NCBI GenBank assembly: GCA_035510795.1
Contig: DATKGL010000012.1
Span: forward strand, 1-5,747
Length of the DNA stretch: 5,747 bases
Direction of reading: 5' to 3'
From: DATKGL01 sp035510795
GTDB lineage: Bacteria; Patescibacteriota; Saccharimonadia; Saccharimonadales; UBA4665
Shown in pieces: positions 1 to 5,747 of the stretch (within the stretch, counting starts at the first letter, position 1; each line of letters begins with the position of its first letter). A model generated the notes under the pieces. The model did not search any database. It saw only the letters and a program-made list of their open reading frames with translations, and was not told where the DNA came from. The translations under genes and the position numbers were made by a program.

Positions 1-1
1 C

Positions 2-172
2 TTGTCGGCCGATATCGTGGCTAAGGGATTAAGCCGGCTGGGGATGCAGAGCCGGGAGCTAAGCAGTCTGGAAATGCTGGACTTGTTTTACAGCTTCTAT
101 AACCCCAGGCAGGCCAAACGCCAGCCGCTACTCAACCAGACCTTTGAACTACTGGGGAGGTCATACTTATGA
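2..172 (+). CDS. TraC-like T4SS protein, C-terminal fragment (5' end outside window)
   Basis: The frame is open from the window edge to a TGA at 170-172, giving the last 56 residues of a longer protein. The visible part is helical and contains SLEMLDLFYSFYNPRQAKR (about residues 22-40 of the fragment). A Leu-Phe-Tyr-x-Phe-Tyr-Asn-Pro segment of this kind is what I associate with the end of TraC-like proteins encoded just before VirB4 in Patescibacteria; that link is from memory of the family, not a search. These proteins resemble the N-terminal part of VirB4/TraC ATPases and carry no Walker motifs. The stop overlaps the virB4 start by 4 bases (ATGA), which indicates translational coupling in one operon. 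The reading frame is certain. The family name is moderately certain because most of the protein is not visible. Confidence 0.68.
   Translation: MSADIVAKGLSRLGMQSRELSSLEMLDLFYSFYNPRQAKRQPLLNQTFELLGRSYL
154..160 (+). promoter_or_regulatory. Shine-Dalgarno site for virB4
   Basis: GGGGAGG lies 8 bases before the ATG at 169, inside the end of the preceding gene. It fixes the virB4 start and shows that this genome uses strong Shine-Dalgarno sites. That matters for judging the start of the ATPase gene further downstream. Confidence 0.7.
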
Positions 173-1926
173 AAGACTTCCGGGAGATGATTGTTATCCC
201 TAAAACCAAGTATGATGACTGGCGACTGCGCCGGGCCCAGCGCCCCAAGGAACTGGCACTTAGTTACGGCGAGCAGGATGAGATCGATATCCTTTCCTAT
301 AGCGGCCTAGAAGAACAGACCAGTTACCTGATTATTGATAACCAGTTTGTGCGGACACTGTTTATTTCCGGATATCCGTTTGTAGCCAACTCCGGCTGGC
401 TGAACAGTCTGATTAACTTCAATCATAATGCCGATATTTCCTACCATATGAGCCACGTTGATGCCCAGCAGGCCCTGCCCAAGCTGAACCGTAAAATCAC
501 CGAGCTGGAATCAACCAAGCGGGCCATGATGCGGGCCGGCAAGATTATCGGGCCGGAAGTGACTGATCCGCTGGAATCAGCCCAGAGTTTACGCGATAAG
601 ATTCAGCGCGGCCAGGAAAAACTGTTCCAGGTCTCGATCTACGTCACGATTACGACGGATTCCTTGGCTGAGCTGGATAAGACCACCAAGTTACTGGAAA
701 CTGTTCTCTCGGGCCGGTTGTTTTATACCAAAGTCGCCCGTTACCAGCAACTGGACGGTTTGCAATCGGTGTTACCCAGGGGAGAAGATATCTTAAGCCA
801 AAAACGTAACTTGGATAGCAGTTCGGCGGCGCTGACATTCCCGTTTATGAGTTCCGAGCTGGTACAGGAATCAGGTATTCTCTATGGCGTTAATAAGTCT
901 AATAACTCGCTGGTCATTTTAGACCGCTTTAGTTTGCACAATGCCAACAGTATCGTCTTTGCCCAATCCGGCAGCGGTAAGAGCTACGCAACTAAAGTCG
1001 AGATATTACGACAACTGATGCAGGGCACCAAAGTCATCGTGATTGATCCGGAGCGCGAATATAAGCGCTTGAGCGAGTCGGTTAAGGGCACATATATCAA
1101 ACTCTCGGCTAAATCTAAGGAAAAGATTAACCCGTTTGACGTCGCCGCCACCTACCGCAGCCGCGAAGACTTGTCGGAACACACCCAGGACTTAACTGAA
1201 GTTATTTCACTGATGGCTGAAGGGCTGTCGCCGCGTGAAAAAGCGTCTGTCGATAAAGCCATTCTTAAGATGTATAAGAAGACTAAGAAAGGTATGCCCT
1301 TGTTGGAGGATCTCTACCGTGAACTGCATGATCTCGGACAGCTGAAACTGTGTGACCGGCTGGAGAAATATATCAGCGGCTCGTTAGCGGATGTCTTTAA
1401 CGCCCAGACTAACATTGAGCTCAATAACCGGCTGGTGATTTTCGATATTAAAGATATGCCAGAATCACTGCGCCAGATCATGATGCTGATAATTTCTAAC
1501 TTTGTCGCTAACCAGGTTAAAGCCAACCCCGAAAAGCGGTTACTGGTGATTGATGAGGGCTGGGTACTATTGCAACACGAGGAAAGCGCCCGTTTTGTAG
1601 CCAGTTTAGTCCGGCGCTCTAGAAAGTACTACCTAGGCGTGTCGATCATCTCGCAGCAAGCCAGTGATTTTTTGAAAAATGATTACGGCCGGGCCATTGC
1701 TTCGCAAAGTTCTTTGCGGATCCTAATGCGCCAGGACACTACCACTATTAAGTATGTTGTCTCAGAGTTTAATTTAAGCGAGTATGAGCAGAACTTCCTG
1801 TTAACCTGCGACAAAGGCGAAGCGCTGATCATTGCCGATCAAAATCACGTCGCCGTCAAAGTCGTGGCAAGCGCTAAAGAACACCCCCTGATAACAACTA
1901 ATCCGGCGGAACTCTATCACCTATGA
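169..1926 (+). CDS. virB4: VirB4-family type IV secretion ATPase
   Basis: This is a 585-residue cytoplasmic or membrane-associated ATPase, which by family knowledge powers assembly of and transport through a type IV secretion channel. The N-terminal region (about 1-240) is the VirB4-type domain with an amphipathic helical stretch near 100-155. The RecA-like ATPase domain follows. Walker A is AQSGSGKS at 265-272, with Ala in place of the usual first Gly. A conserved DPEREY motif is at 293-298. Walker B is LLVIDEGW at 458-465, with the catalytic Asp462-Glu463 pair. RRSRKYYLGVSIISQQ at 482-497 is the arginine-rich segment and sensor-like SQQ typical of VirB4/TraC. The C-terminal block with RILMRQD and the final 60 residues also fit VirB4. 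It is shorter than classical VirB4 (about 800 residues), consistent with part of the N-terminal region being encoded by the upstream TraC-like gene. The start is set by GGGGAGG at 154-160. The gene overlaps both neighbours by 4 bases. Confidence 0.93.
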   Translation: MKDFREMIVIPKTKYDDWRLRRAQRPKELALSYGEQDEIDILSYSGLEEQTSYLIIDNQFVRTLFISGYPFVANSGWLNSLINFNHNADISYHMSHVDAQQALPKLNRKITELESTKRAMMRAGKIIGPEVTDPLESAQSLRDKIQRGQEKLFQVSIYVTITTDSLAELDKTTKLLETVLSGRLFYTKVARYQQLDGLQSVLPRGEDILSQKRNLDSSSAALTFPFMSSELVQESGILYGVNKSNNSLVILDRFSLHNANSIVFAQSGSGKSYATKVEILRQLMQGTKVIVIDPEREYKRLSESVKGTYIKLSAKSKEKINPFDVAATYRSREDLSEHTQDLTEVISLMAEGLSPREKASVDKAILKMYKKTKKGMPLLEDLYRELHDLGQLKLCDRLEKYISGSLADVFNAQTNIELNNRLVIFDIKDMPESLRQIMMLIISNFVANQVKANPEKRLLVIDEGWVLLQHEESARFVASLVRRSRKYYLGVSIISQQASDFLKNDYGRAIASQSSLRILMRQDTTTIKYVVSEFNLSEYEQNFLLTCDKGEALIIADQNHVAVKVVASAKEHPLITTNPAELYHL

Positions 1927-2459
1927 TTCCCTTACTTTTCATGAAATCGATGTCGTCAATGAAAAAGGTGGGTTTATTAGTGGCCGGCGTAATTATCGGC
2001 ATTTGTTTCTTGCCGATGCTGGCGATAATCGCTTTGGCTGGTACTAACACTATCAGTACCACCGGCACGCTGTATAACGGCCCGGGAGATACCGCTGATA
2101 CCTATGCCTTCGGTAATTGTACCTATTGGGTATCGTTACTCCGGGCTCAGATCAACGAGCCGATCCCTAATACCTGGGGCAATGCCTCGACCTGGGCGTC
2201 TCGGGCCGCCAAGGACGGTTACCTGGTTGACCAGGATCCCAGTTACGGAGCAATCATGCAAATTTCCGATGTGGATAAGGGCCTGGGCCATGTGGCCTTC
2301 GTGGAAAGCGTTAATCCGACGACCGGCGCCTGGACGGTATCGCAGATGAACGTGACCGCCTGGGACGAAGTAAATGAGCAGACCTATCCGGCACTGGCAG
2401 CTCAGCAGTTTAATTTTATCCATCAGCCGATAGGAGACTTGTCATCACCGAACCTGTAA
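1923..2459 (+). CDS. Secreted or membrane-anchored CHAP-domain peptidoglycan hydrolase
   Basis: This 178-residue protein probably cleaves peptidoglycan (amidase or endopeptidase) to let the secretion channel through the wall. A hydrophobic segment at about 16-39, preceded by Met13-Lys-Lys, reads as a signal peptide or membrane anchor. Ala37-Leu-Ala39 fits a signal peptidase I site, so the mature domain would begin near Gly40. The CHAP domain spans about 58-165. The nucleophile is Cys66 in FGNCTYWV, the only Cys after the signal region. The general base is His123 in GHVAFVE. The later VSQMN motif (139-143) carries Asn143, but Gln141 sits where many CHAP enzymes have Glu. The ATG at 1923 overlaps the virB4 stop (ATGA), favouring coupled translation. 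Internal ATGs at 1941, 1950 and 1959 are possible, and the one at 1959 gives a textbook signal peptide. None has a clear Shine-Dalgarno site. CHAP proteins next to virB4 replace VirB1-type transglycosylases in many Gram-positive and Patescibacteria systems. Confidence 0.88.
   Translation: MIPLLFMKSMSSMKKVGLLVAGVIIGICFLPMLAIIALAGTNTISTTGTLYNGPGDTADTYAFGNCTYWVSLLRAQINEPIPNTWGNASTWASRAAKDGYLVDQDPSYGAIMQISDVDKGLGHVAFVESVNPTTGAWTVSQMNVTAWDEVNEQTYPALAAQQFNFIHQPIGDLSSPNL
2432..2436 (+). promoter_or_regulatory. Candidate Shine-Dalgarno site for the VirD4-like ATPase
   Basis: AGGAG inside the end of the CHAP gene lies 7 bases before an in-frame ATC codon (2444) of the downstream ATPase. No ATG, GTG or TTG of that frame occurs at this distance. 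The match could be chance, since the bases also encode Ile-Gly-Asp of the CHAP protein. Spacing and strength are nevertheless like those of the virB4 site. Confidence 0.4.
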
Positions 2460-2524
2460 TTACTCACTGGCTGCATGTCTTACGGGGCGTAATTCCTTGG
2501 ATTGCTGTTATTTTCGGATCGGGC
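2444..2524 (+). other. Probable N-terminal extension of the VirD4-like ATPase (rare start codon)
   Basis: The frame of the downstream ATPase is open back to a TAA at 2411-2413. Translated, this stretch reads ITEPVITHWLHVLRG followed by a hydrophobic run that continues without break into the residues after the TTG at 2525. Together they form one membrane helix of normal length, followed by positive residues (YMRRVK). Starting at 2525 would cut that helix in half. Candidate starts are ATC at 2444 (best placed behind AGGAG), ATT at 2459 and CTG at 2471. With ATC the protein has 899 residues and overlaps the CHAP gene by 16 bases, matching the overlapping style of the operon. Open frame and hydrophobicity are seen directly; the rare start is inference. 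Confidence 0.5.
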
Positions 2525-5143
2525 TTGGTGCTTGTTTTGCTTGGTAAAATACTGCTCCGGCTGTTATATATGCGCCGGGTAAAGAATCAGGCCTATGTCT
2601 GCTTGGAATTAACACCGCCGGCCTCTAGTGATAAACAGCCGGCGGCGACTGAGGCCTTATTCGCAGTTTTACATACGCTGGATAATCAGCGGTCTTTACT
2701 TAGCCGGTTGGCTAAAGCGGCGACGGTTTTCTCTTTGGAAACTGTTGCCTCCAGAAGCGAGGGTATCCGTTATATAGTCCGTCTGCCTAAGTCGACGGAA
2801 GCCTTATTCAGGCATACCATCGTCGCTTATCTGCCGGAATTACGGCTGCAAAAAGTGACTGACGAGCTGGCCGGACTTGATCTTGTCCGAGCCAAAGTAA
2901 CGGAGTTTAAACAAAGCCGGCACTTTGCTTATCCGCTCAAGCGGCATGATTTACTGGATGTTCACGATCCGCTGTCCTATCTAACCGGCGCGATGACCAA
3001 ACTCAGCGAACATGAGCTGATGGTCTTCCAGATTGTGCTAAGCTCGGCCAATGTCCGGGAGATCGGGGCGATGAGACTAAAAATTATGCGTAACGAAAAT
3101 ATCCTAAATGATCTTAATAAAAGCCGTTTCTCATTCTTAAACGGCGTGGTTGGCGGTCTTAATAAACTGTCTTTTGCCTCAACTGATCTTGTCACCGGTG
3201 CCGTTCACGGCGCCTCTAAGGAAAGTTACATGTCATCGCAGCGTGATGCCTACCAAAAACATCAGGCTCAGCTGGGCTTAAAGCCGGCCCGGACGCTGAC
3301 GATGTTTGAACAGGAGCTGGTGGAGTCCATCCATAACAAACTGAACCAGTCGATGTTTCGGGCCGATATCCGGGTATTGGTTCTGACTGACAGCAAGCAG
3401 CAGGCGGCCTGGCGGCGCCAAAACATTGAATCGGCCCTGGCGGCTTTCTCGATGCCGGAATACCAGGCGCTTAAGGCCAGAGGAAATTCTATATTGTCGA
3501 CTAATAAACGGCGGCTTGAATGTTTTGCTAAGCGTTTACCATCAACACTTAAGAAACGCTCCAGTTTACTGGCTGTTTCGGAAGTCGCTGATTTATATCA
3601 TTTTCCGAGTACCGAGACTCACAATACCGAGAATATCGTTAAGTCGCTTAGCCGGGAATTGCCGGCTCCGGTATCGTTAAAAAACGGCTCAAAACTGGAG
3701 GTGTTGCTTGGTGTAAACCATTTCCACGGGTCAACGACGGCAATTGGCCTGACCGAAGCCGAACGAGAACGTCATGCCTATGTTATCGGCGGTACCGGCA
3801 GCGGTAAGACGACTATGCTGCAGTACGCTATTGTCCAGGATATAAAAAATGGCAAAGGCGTAGCGGTAGTTGATCCGCACGGCGACTTGGCCGAGACAAT
3901 CATCAGGCATATTCCCGAAGAACGGCTAAAAGACGTCGTTTACTTTAATCCTGATGACTTAGACTATCCAATCGGTTTAAATCTGCTGGAAGTTAGGCCC
4001 GGACTAATTGGTAATAACCTGTTGCGCGAACAGGCCCGTATTACTGAAGCCGTGGTATCGGTATTCAGGAAGATATTTTCGGATGAAGATACCGGCGGAC
4101 ATCGAATTGAGTATGTCCTGCGCAACACTATCGAAACGGCTATGACCGTTAAGGACGCGACTCTGTTTACGGTTTTAAAATTGTTGCAAAGTGCCACTTA
4201 CCGGAAGACAATCATTGATAGCTTGACTAATGAAGACCTGAAGGACTTCTGGCGGAGTGAGCTTGGGCAAGCCGGTAATATGCAGCGCGTTAAAATGAGC
4301 GCCGGTATTACGGCTAAGATCGGCCGGTTTCGTTCATCACCGTCGGCCAGATTCGTATTACAGCAAACCAAGTCTACTATCGACTTTGACGATATTATTA
4401 ACTCCGGCAAAATCTTAATCTGTAACTTTGCCAAAGGTGCCTTGGGAGAGGATACCTCGCAGTTATTCGGCATTGCCACACTGGCGATGTTGCAGTTGGC
4501 GGCTTATCACCGGGTACATATCGAAAAAGACGCCAGGCGGCCGTATTTTCTATATGTTGATGAGTTTCAGAACTTTGCTACCCCATCGTTTGTCCAAATG
4601 CTAAGTGAGTCACGCAAATATAAGCTGCTGATGACTATGGCTGAACAGTCAACTTCTCAGCAAAAAGACCAGCAAACCGTCAGTATTATTCTGGCCAACG
4701 TCGGTACGGTAGTTTGTTTCCGGACCGGTAATCCGGAAGATGAGAAACTGTTATTGCCACTGTTTACACCATATATAAATGAGAATGAGATAACTAATCT
4801 GTCAGCCTATAATTTCTACGCCAGATTATCAGCTGTTACTTCCCAAGAGCCGGTATCGGGACAAACCGTTCTGTTGTCCGATAAAGACAGTGATGATATA
4901 GCCAAGAAAGTGATTAGATTATCGAGGCAGACTTATGGCAAGCCGGTCAAGGTGCCTGTTCCAGCTGAAATAACTACTGCTATCGTTGAAGATCAGCAGA
5001 AAGTTACTTCCGATAAAACAGAAGATAATAAGACAAAAACTAACCCAAAGGAAAAAGTTTCATCAAAGAGTAAGCCAGCCGAAGCAAATACAAGCCTGGA
5101 ACATGTTGAATATCCTGAGCAGACTAAAGCTACAAAGCTATAA
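2525..5143 (+). CDS. VirD4/TraG-type T4SS ATPase (coupling protein-like)
   Basis: From the TTG at 2525 this is 872 residues; the real start may be upstream at 2444. By family it is the inner-membrane ATPase that recruits substrate, usually DNA-protein complexes, to a type IV secretion channel. The N-terminus is a membrane helix followed by basic residues. Residues about 20-400 form a long region typical of Patescibacteria homologues and without an obvious catalytic motif. The ATPase domain holds Walker A GGTGSGKT at 422-429, VVDPHGD ending at Asp454, and Walker B LYVDEFQNF at 676-684 with Asp679-Glu680. MTMAEQSTSQQ follows, then the C-terminal part of the TraG/TraD fold (to about 800). The last 58 residues or so are a Lys/Glu/Thr/Ser-rich, probably disordered tail. 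It follows the CHAP gene in the same operon. No relaxase is visible, so DNA transfer is inferred from family only. A DUF87/HerA-like ATPase is the main alternative; the DEFQNF Walker B and the segment after it favour VirD4/TraG. Confidence 0.88.
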   Translation: MVLVLLGKILLRLLYMRRVKNQAYVCLELTPPASSDKQPAATEALFAVLHTLDNQRSLLSRLAKAATVFSLETVASRSEGIRYIVRLPKSTEALFRHTIVAYLPELRLQKVTDELAGLDLVRAKVTEFKQSRHFAYPLKRHDLLDVHDPLSYLTGAMTKLSEHELMVFQIVLSSANVREIGAMRLKIMRNENILNDLNKSRFSFLNGVVGGLNKLSFASTDLVTGAVHGASKESYMSSQRDAYQKHQAQLGLKPARTLTMFEQELVESIHNKLNQSMFRADIRVLVLTDSKQQAAWRRQNIESALAAFSMPEYQALKARGNSILSTNKRRLECFAKRLPSTLKKRSSLLAVSEVADLYHFPSTETHNTENIVKSLSRELPAPVSLKNGSKLEVLLGVNHFHGSTTAIGLTEAERERHAYVIGGTGSGKTTMLQYAIVQDIKNGKGVAVVDPHGDLAETIIRHIPEERLKDVVYFNPDDLDYPIGLNLLEVRPGLIGNNLLREQARITEAVVSVFRKIFSDEDTGGHRIEYVLRNTIETAMTVKDATLFTVLKLLQSATYRKTIIDSLTNEDLKDFWRSELGQAGNMQRVKMSAGITAKIGRFRSSPSARFVLQQTKSTIDFDDIINSGKILICNFAKGALGEDTSQLFGIATLAMLQLAAYHRVHIEKDARRPYFLYVDEFQNFATPSFVQMLSESRKYKLLMTMAEQSTSQQKDQQTVSIILANVGTVVCFRTGNPEDEKLLLPLFTPYINENEITNLSAYNFYARLSAVTSQEPVSGQTVLLSDKDSDDIAKKVIRLSRQTYGKPVKVPVPAEITTAIVEDQQKVTSDKTEDNKTKTNPKEKVSSKSKPAEANTSLEHVEYPEQTKATKL

Positions 5144-5544
5144 ACTAGGCGACTCCCATGACAGCAGGTTGTAAATCCTTCGCGGTTGACCATGGCATAT
5201 AGCTTTTTCTTGCCCCACCGCGGGTATTGTTCGCGCAGCGTTTTAACTCTGGCTACTAGCTCGGGGTTAGGCATAGGTGATCTGGTGTGTTTAGGCTTAC
5301 GGCTTTTAGTGTCCTCTAGAGTTCTTAGATCTCCACGGTTATACCGCCTCTTCCAACGGTAGAAGACATCTGGGCTAATACCAAAATGCCGACAGGCTAA
5401 ACGAGCATTACTACCGTGAGTGCTGTAAAACCCCATCCATTTAAGCCGTTGCTTAGCTGCTTTAGATAACGTGGTAGTATTACGAATCCGACTAAGACCA
5501 GGAACTATGACGCCATATGTATTCATGGCTATACCGTACTTCAT
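4993..5544 (-). pseudogene. 3'-truncated IS481/IS3-like transposase (N-terminal HTH part only)
   Basis: The open frame runs 183 codons from the ATG at 5542-5544, but only about residues 1-125 (5544 to 5170) look like transposase. A first helix-turn-helix lies at about 46-68 (ARLACRHFGISPDVFYRWKRR). A linker with LEDTKSRKP follows, then a second helical DNA-binding region at about 93-124 containing REQYPRWGKKKLYAMVNREG. This pattern is known from IS481/IS3-like transposases and integrases. The catalytic DDE (rve) domain that should follow, in a protein of roughly 300 residues or more, is absent. After residue 125 the frame becomes Cys/Phe/Leu/Val-rich because it reads antisense through the Lys/Glu-rich tail of the convergent ATPase gene, overlapping it by 151 bases. 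The remnant cannot transpose itself. It could still make a DNA-binding protein, as start, Shine-Dalgarno site and frame are intact. The exact IS family is uncertain. Confidence 0.72.
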
Positions 5545-5548
5545 TTAC

Positions 5549-5554
5549 CCTCCT
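5549..5554 (-). promoter_or_regulatory. Shine-Dalgarno site of the transposase remnant
   Basis: On the minus strand a perfect AGGAGG sits 4 bases before the ATG at 5544. It selects this start over the next Met codon (residue 7) and suggests that translation initiation is still intact in the truncated gene. Confidence 0.75.
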
Positions 5555-5563
5555 AAAAACTAG

Positions 5564-5593
5564 AGTTCAATGTGTACGGGATGTATGTGAACT
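5564..5593. repeat. Inverted repeat AGTTCA / TGAACT upstream of the transposase remnant
   Basis: Perfect 6-base arms at 5564-5569 and 5588-5593 flank 18 bases that contain two similar words, ATGTGTAC and ATGTATGT. It lies 20 bases before the transposase start. It may belong to the terminal region of the insertion sequence, be a transposase binding site, or form a hairpin in the mRNA leader. On the minus strand a TG that could be an IS tip occurs just outside it (TGTCCTAGTTCA, starting near 5599). The arms are seen directly; the role is inferred. Confidence 0.45.
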
Positions 5594-5598
5594 AGGAC

Positions 5599-5626
5599 AG
5601 TATATGCTATGATTTACTACAAACAA
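5599..5626 (-). promoter_or_regulatory. Weak candidate promoter for the transposase remnant
   Basis: On the minus strand TTGTTT (5626-5621) and TATACT (5604-5599) are separated by 16 bases. The -10 matches the sigma-70 consensus at five of six positions, the -35 at only three. Transcription would begin near 5592 and place the inverted repeat in the leader. In AT-rich sequence such matches arise easily, so confidence is low. Confidence 0.28.
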
Positions 5627-5747
5627 CTAATGCTATAAGTTAGACATAGAATATATTATTTTGATAATACTTGGAGAATTACACAGTTTCTAAACCTGGT
5701 AATATTTTTAGTGTTTTATCATTATGTCTTTAGATAGATATGGAAAA

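Larger units (their letters stand above)
5545..5747. other. AT-rich non-coding region at the window end
   Basis: I see no coding frame of note on either strand. The stretch is clearly richer in A and T than the secretion genes. It holds the inverted repeat and the candidate promoter listed separately, and a short perfect palindrome TATTAT-TTTG-ATAATA at 5654-5669 that may be chance in such sequence. No terminator (GC-rich stem followed by a T run) is visible. Confidence 0.5.

Noticed and set aside
650..838. Minus-strand open frame inside virB4
   Set aside because: It lies wholly within a well-supported gene, shows no recognisable motif and has no convincing start context. The same applies to the other antisense frames at 1314-1526, 2136-2423, 2977-3195, 3964-4197 and 4198-4479, and to the plus-strand shadows at 2104-2349, 3426-3680 and 4986-5174.
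170..1926. UGA recoded as Gly, as in some Candidate Phyla Radiation lineages
   Set aside because: TGA ends both the TraC-like gene and virB4 exactly at overlapping ATGA starts, and the large frames contain no internal TGA. The standard bacterial code fits.
5126..5143. Hairpin AGCT-ACAA-AGCT as a terminator of the ATPase gene
   Set aside because: The stem is only 4 bases and has no following T run. It lies within codons and is better explained as a short tandem repeat.
5143..5600. AACTAGG at 5143-5149 and again at 5589-5596 as the two ends of the insertion sequence
   Set aside because: The copies are in the same orientation, whereas IS ends should be inverted, and similarity does not extend beyond 7 bases. 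Chance is likely.
5671..5705. Plus-strand promoter (TTACAC with TAATAT) reading out of the window
   Set aside because: The spacer is about 15 bases, the -35 match is poor, the sequence is AT-rich, and no downstream gene is visible to support it.
1..5747. CRISPR array, tRNA, rRNA or riboswitch
   Set aside because: No regularly spaced repeats, cloverleaf-like segment or conserved ribosomal RNA block was seen. The first 5.1 kb is almost entirely protein-coding.

Overview
The window looks like part of a type IV secretion (conjugation-type) gene cluster from a bacterium of the Candidate Phyla Radiation (Patescibacteria), possibly Saccharibacteria. This placement is inferred from recognised protein families, not from a marker gene. 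Three things point that way: a short TraC-like protein followed by a compact VirB4, a small CHAP hydrolase placed directly after virB4, and a large TraG/VirD4-type ATPase with a long family-specific N-terminal region. TGA ends at least two genes as a true stop, so the UGA=Gly code of Gracilibacteria/Absconditabacteria does not apply.

Layout. Positions 2-172 hold the 3' end of a TraC-like gene. It overlaps the VirB4 ATPase gene (169-1926) by an ATGA junction. virB4 overlaps a secreted or membrane-anchored CHAP-domain peptidoglycan hydrolase gene (1923-2459) by a second ATGA junction. Next comes a VirD4/TraG-type ATPase (canonical start 2525, end 5143). Its reading frame is open well upstream of 2525 and encodes the missing half of an N-terminal membrane helix, so the true start is probably a rare ATC or ATT codon overlapping the CHAP gene. 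All four genes are on the plus strand and tightly packed, as expected for one operon. No promoter lies inside the window for them, so transcription must start to the left.

From 5144 the character changes. A minus-strand gene starts at 5544 with a perfect Shine-Dalgarno sequence. It encodes the two N-terminal helix-turn-helix regions of an IS481/IS3-like transposase, but transposase similarity stops near 5170. The frame then runs antisense through the 3' end of the ATPase gene to 4993. This is a 3'-truncated insertion-sequence remnant. Its upstream 203 bases (5545-5747) are AT-rich and non-coding, with a 6-bp-arm inverted repeat and a weak candidate promoter.

Inferred joint function: VirB4 powers assembly of, or transport through, an envelope channel. 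The CHAP enzyme opens peptidoglycan for it, and the VirD4-like ATPase brings substrate (DNA or protein) to it. No relaxase, pilin or VirB6-like gene is inside the window, so whether the machine moves DNA cannot be decided here. I found no CRISPR array, RNA gene or clearly new defence-type system.
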